From contig JASLCO010000091.1 of assembly GCA_030146505.1 (NCBI GenBank), positions 1-8,360 on the forward strand: 8,360 nt of DNA. The letters run 5' to 3'. The DNA comes from Moraxellaceae bacterium (GTDB lineage Bacteria; Pseudomonadota; Gammaproteobacteria; Pseudomonadales; Moraxellaceae). The notes under the pieces are model-generated. The model made no database searches and was not told the DNA's origin. It saw nothing but the letters and a program-made list of their open reading frames with translations. The translations under genes were made by a program, and so were the position numbers. Shown here in pieces: positions 6,508-8,360 of the stretch (within the stretch, counting starts at the first letter, position 1; each line of letters begins with the position of its first letter).

Positions 6508-8360
6508 TCGTCATCTGCTCCGGCGCCGGTGGTCTTGGGAGGTTCGGGAATGATGCCCCGGATTTCGTAATCGAAAAGGGCGCGTGCAATCGGTGCCGAG
6601 GTGCTGCCGCCGTGCTTGCCGTTTTCCACCAGCACGGCCACGGCAATTTTCGGATGGTCCACCGGTGCAAAGCCGATGAACCAGGCATGGTCGAGGAAAC
6701 GCTCGCCCACGGTGGCTTCGTTGTAGCGTTCACCCTGCTTGATGCCCTTCACCTGCGCGGTACCGGTCTTGCCGGCTATTTCATAGCCCTTGACGCCATA
6801 ACCCACGCCGCGTGCCGTGCCGCCGTCACCGTGTACCACGTCGCGCATGGCGGTTTTCATGAGGTCCCAGTCTTCGGGCTTGCCGGCAAAGGGAATCACG
6901 GAGTCGGGACGGTTGCCGACATCGTATTTTTTCGGGCCGGTGGTGGTGTTGAGCAGGTGCGGGCGGATGTGGTGGCCGCCATTGGCGACGATGGCGGTGG
7001 CCATGGCCAGCTGCAGCGGTGTGGCGGTGAAATAGCCCTGCCCGATGCCGACCGACATCATTTCGCCGCGATACCAGGGCGCTTTCAGCTTGTCTTTTTT
7101 CCACTGCGTGGAAGGCAGGGAGCCGCGTGCTTCATTGACGAGGTCGACACCGGTTTTTTCACCGAAGCCGAATTCCTGCATCCAGTCGTGGAAACGGTCC
7201 ACGCCCATGCGGTCGGCCAGCTGGTAGAAATAGGTGTCGCAGGACTGCACCACGGCCTTGTGCAGGTCGACGATGCCATGACCGGTTTTTTTCCAGTCAC
7301 GGAACTGGTGGGAGTCGCCCGGCAGCGAGAAGAAGCCCGGGTCGGAAATATGGAAGTTCCAGTCGACCAGGCCGTAATGCAGGCCACCCATGCCTTCAAA
7401 AGGTTTGATGGTGGAGCCGGGCGGATAAATGCCCTGCAGTGCGCGGTTGTAGAGAGGTTTGTCGATGTGGTCGCGGTATTCCGCGTAGAGCTTGTAGGGA
7501 ATGCCGCCCACGAAGGGATTGGGATCGAAGCTCGGGTTGCTGACGAAGGCCAGCACGCCACCGGTGTCGGGGTCGATGGCGACCACGGCGCCGCGGCGGC
7601 CATTGAGCTGGTCATGCGCGATTTTCTGCAACTGGTAATCCAGGTGCAGGGTGAGGTCGTTGCCGCGTACCGGCGGCGTGCGTTTCAGCACGCGGATGAG
7701 GCGGCCGTGGGCATTGGTTTCCACATGCTGGTAGCCGACCTTGCCGTGCAGGAGGTTCTCGTAATATTTCTCTATGCCTATCTTGCCGATGAGGTTGGTG
7801 CCGGCATATTCCACCGGGTCCAGTTCCGCTTCTTCCTTTTCGGAAATGCGCGAGACGTAGCCGATGGCGTGGGCAAACAGATCGCCATAGGGATAGTGGC
7901 GTGACAGTTCCACGTTCACGTTCACGCCGTTCATTTCGTATTTCACTTCGGAGAAGCGCGCGATGTCATCTTCCGTCAGGCGCAGCTTGACCGGCACTTC
8001 CTCGAATTTCCGCGCCACGCGCAGGCGTGTGTAGAAACGCTTCACGTCATCCGGCGAGAGCTGCAGCACCGGTGTGAGGCGCTGGATGGTTTCGTCGATA
8101 TTGCTGACCTGCTGGCGGTTGACGGTGAGCGTGAAGGTGGGCTGGTTGTCGGCCAGCAGCACGCCCTTGCGGTCGAAGATGAAGCCGCGCGGCGGCGAAA
8201 TCGCCTCCAGGTGCACGCGGTTGTTTTCCGACAGCGTGGAATAGGTTTCGTACTCGATGACCTGCAGGTAGTAGTAGCGCCCGAGCAGGACCACGAACAT
8301 GAAGAGGACGAAACCGGCAGCGACGGTGGCGCGGCGGCGGAACAGCGCGGCTTCCTGCTG
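6504..8360 (-). CDS. mrdA: Penicillin-binding protein 2 (elongasome transpeptidase), N-terminus missing
   Basis: PBP2 is the class B transpeptidase that cross-links the strands made by RodA in the elongasome. The frame is open to the window edge, giving 618 visible residues. By comparison with E. coli PBP2 (633 residues) only about 10-15 N-terminal residues are missing. The visible start QQEAALFRRR is followed by one membrane anchor (about 11-33), a pedestal domain (about 60-240) with the PPRGFIFDRKG block, and the transpeptidase domain (about 255-590). Active-site motifs are the nucleophile Ser316 in PPGSTIKP (SxxK, codon at 7413-7415), SCD at 373-375 (the SxN-position motif; E. coli PBP2 has SAD) and KTGTAQV at 531-537. 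The ATG at 8300 lies inside the membrane segment and is not the true start. The C-terminus overlaps rodA by 4 bases. It is the first visible gene of the cluster. Confidence 0.96.
   Translation of the reverse strand, partial: QQEAALFRRRATVAAGFVLFMFVVLLGRYYYLQVIEYETYSTLSENNRVHLEAISPPRGFIFDRKGVLLADNQPTFTLTVNRQQVSNIDETIQRLTPVLQLSPDDVKRFYTRLRVARKFEEVPVKLRLTEDDIARFSEVKYEMNGVNVNVELSRHYPYGDLFAHAIGYVSRISEKEEAELDPVEYAGTNLIGKIGIEKYYENLLHGKVGYQHVETNAHGRLIRVLKRTPPVRGNDLTLHLDYQLQKIAHDQLNGRRGAVVAIDPDTGGVLAFVSNPSFDPNPFVGGIPYKLYAEYRDHIDKPLYNRALQGIYPPGSTIKPFEGMGGLHYGLVDWNFHISDPGFFSLPGDSHQFRDWKKTGHGIVDLHKAVVQSCDTYFYQLADRMGVDRFHDWMQEFGFGEKTGVDLVNEARGSLPSTQWKKDKLKAPWYRGEMMSVGIGQGYFTATPLQLAMATAIVANGGHHIRPHLLNTTTGPKKYDVGNRPDSVIPFAGKPEDWDLMKTAMRDVVHGDGGTARGVGYGVKGYEIAGKTGTAQVKGIKQGERYNEATVGERFLDHAWFIGFAPVDHPKIAVAVLVENGKHGGSTSAPIARALFDYEIRGIIPEPPKTTGAGADDE

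Noticed and set aside
5854..6570. Open plus-strand frames (up to 238 codons) antisense to rodA, rich in His, Gln and Glu
   Set aside because: The composition is what results from reading a membrane protein's Leu, Val and Ala codons backwards. The frame is in register with rodA, which has all the SEDS motifs.
6612..7904. An open plus-strand frame of 430 codons antisense to mrdA
   Set aside because: It is in register with mrdA codons and is explained by the same lack of TTA, CTA and TCA codons. The mrdA strand has unmistakable PBP2 motifs.

Overview
The window (roughly 60% GC by eye) looks like the chromosome of a proteobacterium, most probably a gammaproteobacterium, though a betaproteobacterium is not excluded. 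The reasons are an enterobacterial-type NirB/NirD pair, the order mrdA-rodA-mltB-rlpA familiar from Pseudomonas-like genomes, and a Pseudomonas-style REP doublet. No phage, plasmid, IS, tRNA, rRNA or CRISPR feature is visible.

Left part, plus strand (1-3256), is nitrate/nitrite assimilation. It opens with the last 46 codons of what is most likely the assimilatory nitrate reductase NasA (C-terminal BFD-like iron-sulfur segment). After a 119-base gap come nirB (siroheme NADH:nitrite reductase large subunit) and nirD (small subunit), ending at a textbook Rho-independent terminator at 3232-3256. The gap holds a nested hairpin that straddles the nasA stop codon and a very good sigma-54 (-24/-12) promoter match at 162-177. 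Together the genes reduce nitrate to nitrite and then to ammonium for biosynthesis. The sigma-54 site would let nirBD respond to nitrogen status separately from nasA.

Right part, minus strand (8360 down to 3261), is a peptidoglycan cluster transcribed towards the nir genes: mrdA (PBP2, N-terminus beyond the window edge), rodA (SEDS glycan polymerase, start overlapping the mrdA stop by 4 bases), mltB (lytic transglycosylase B) and rlpA (septal lytic transglycosylase lipoprotein with a SPOR domain). PBP2 and RodA form the polymerase/transpeptidase core of the elongasome. MltB and RlpA cut glycan strands during growth and daughter-cell separation. Between mltB and rlpA lies a compact inverted pair of REP elements (a REPIN, 4191-4246), starting just after the mltB stop and ending three bases before the rlpA Shine-Dalgarno sequence.

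The two operons converge at 3210-3260. All genes look intact and ordinary for their families. I see no undescribed multigene system. The points most worth a second look are the intercistronic sigma-54 promoter with its overlapping hairpin, and the REPIN placed against the rlpA ribosome binding site.
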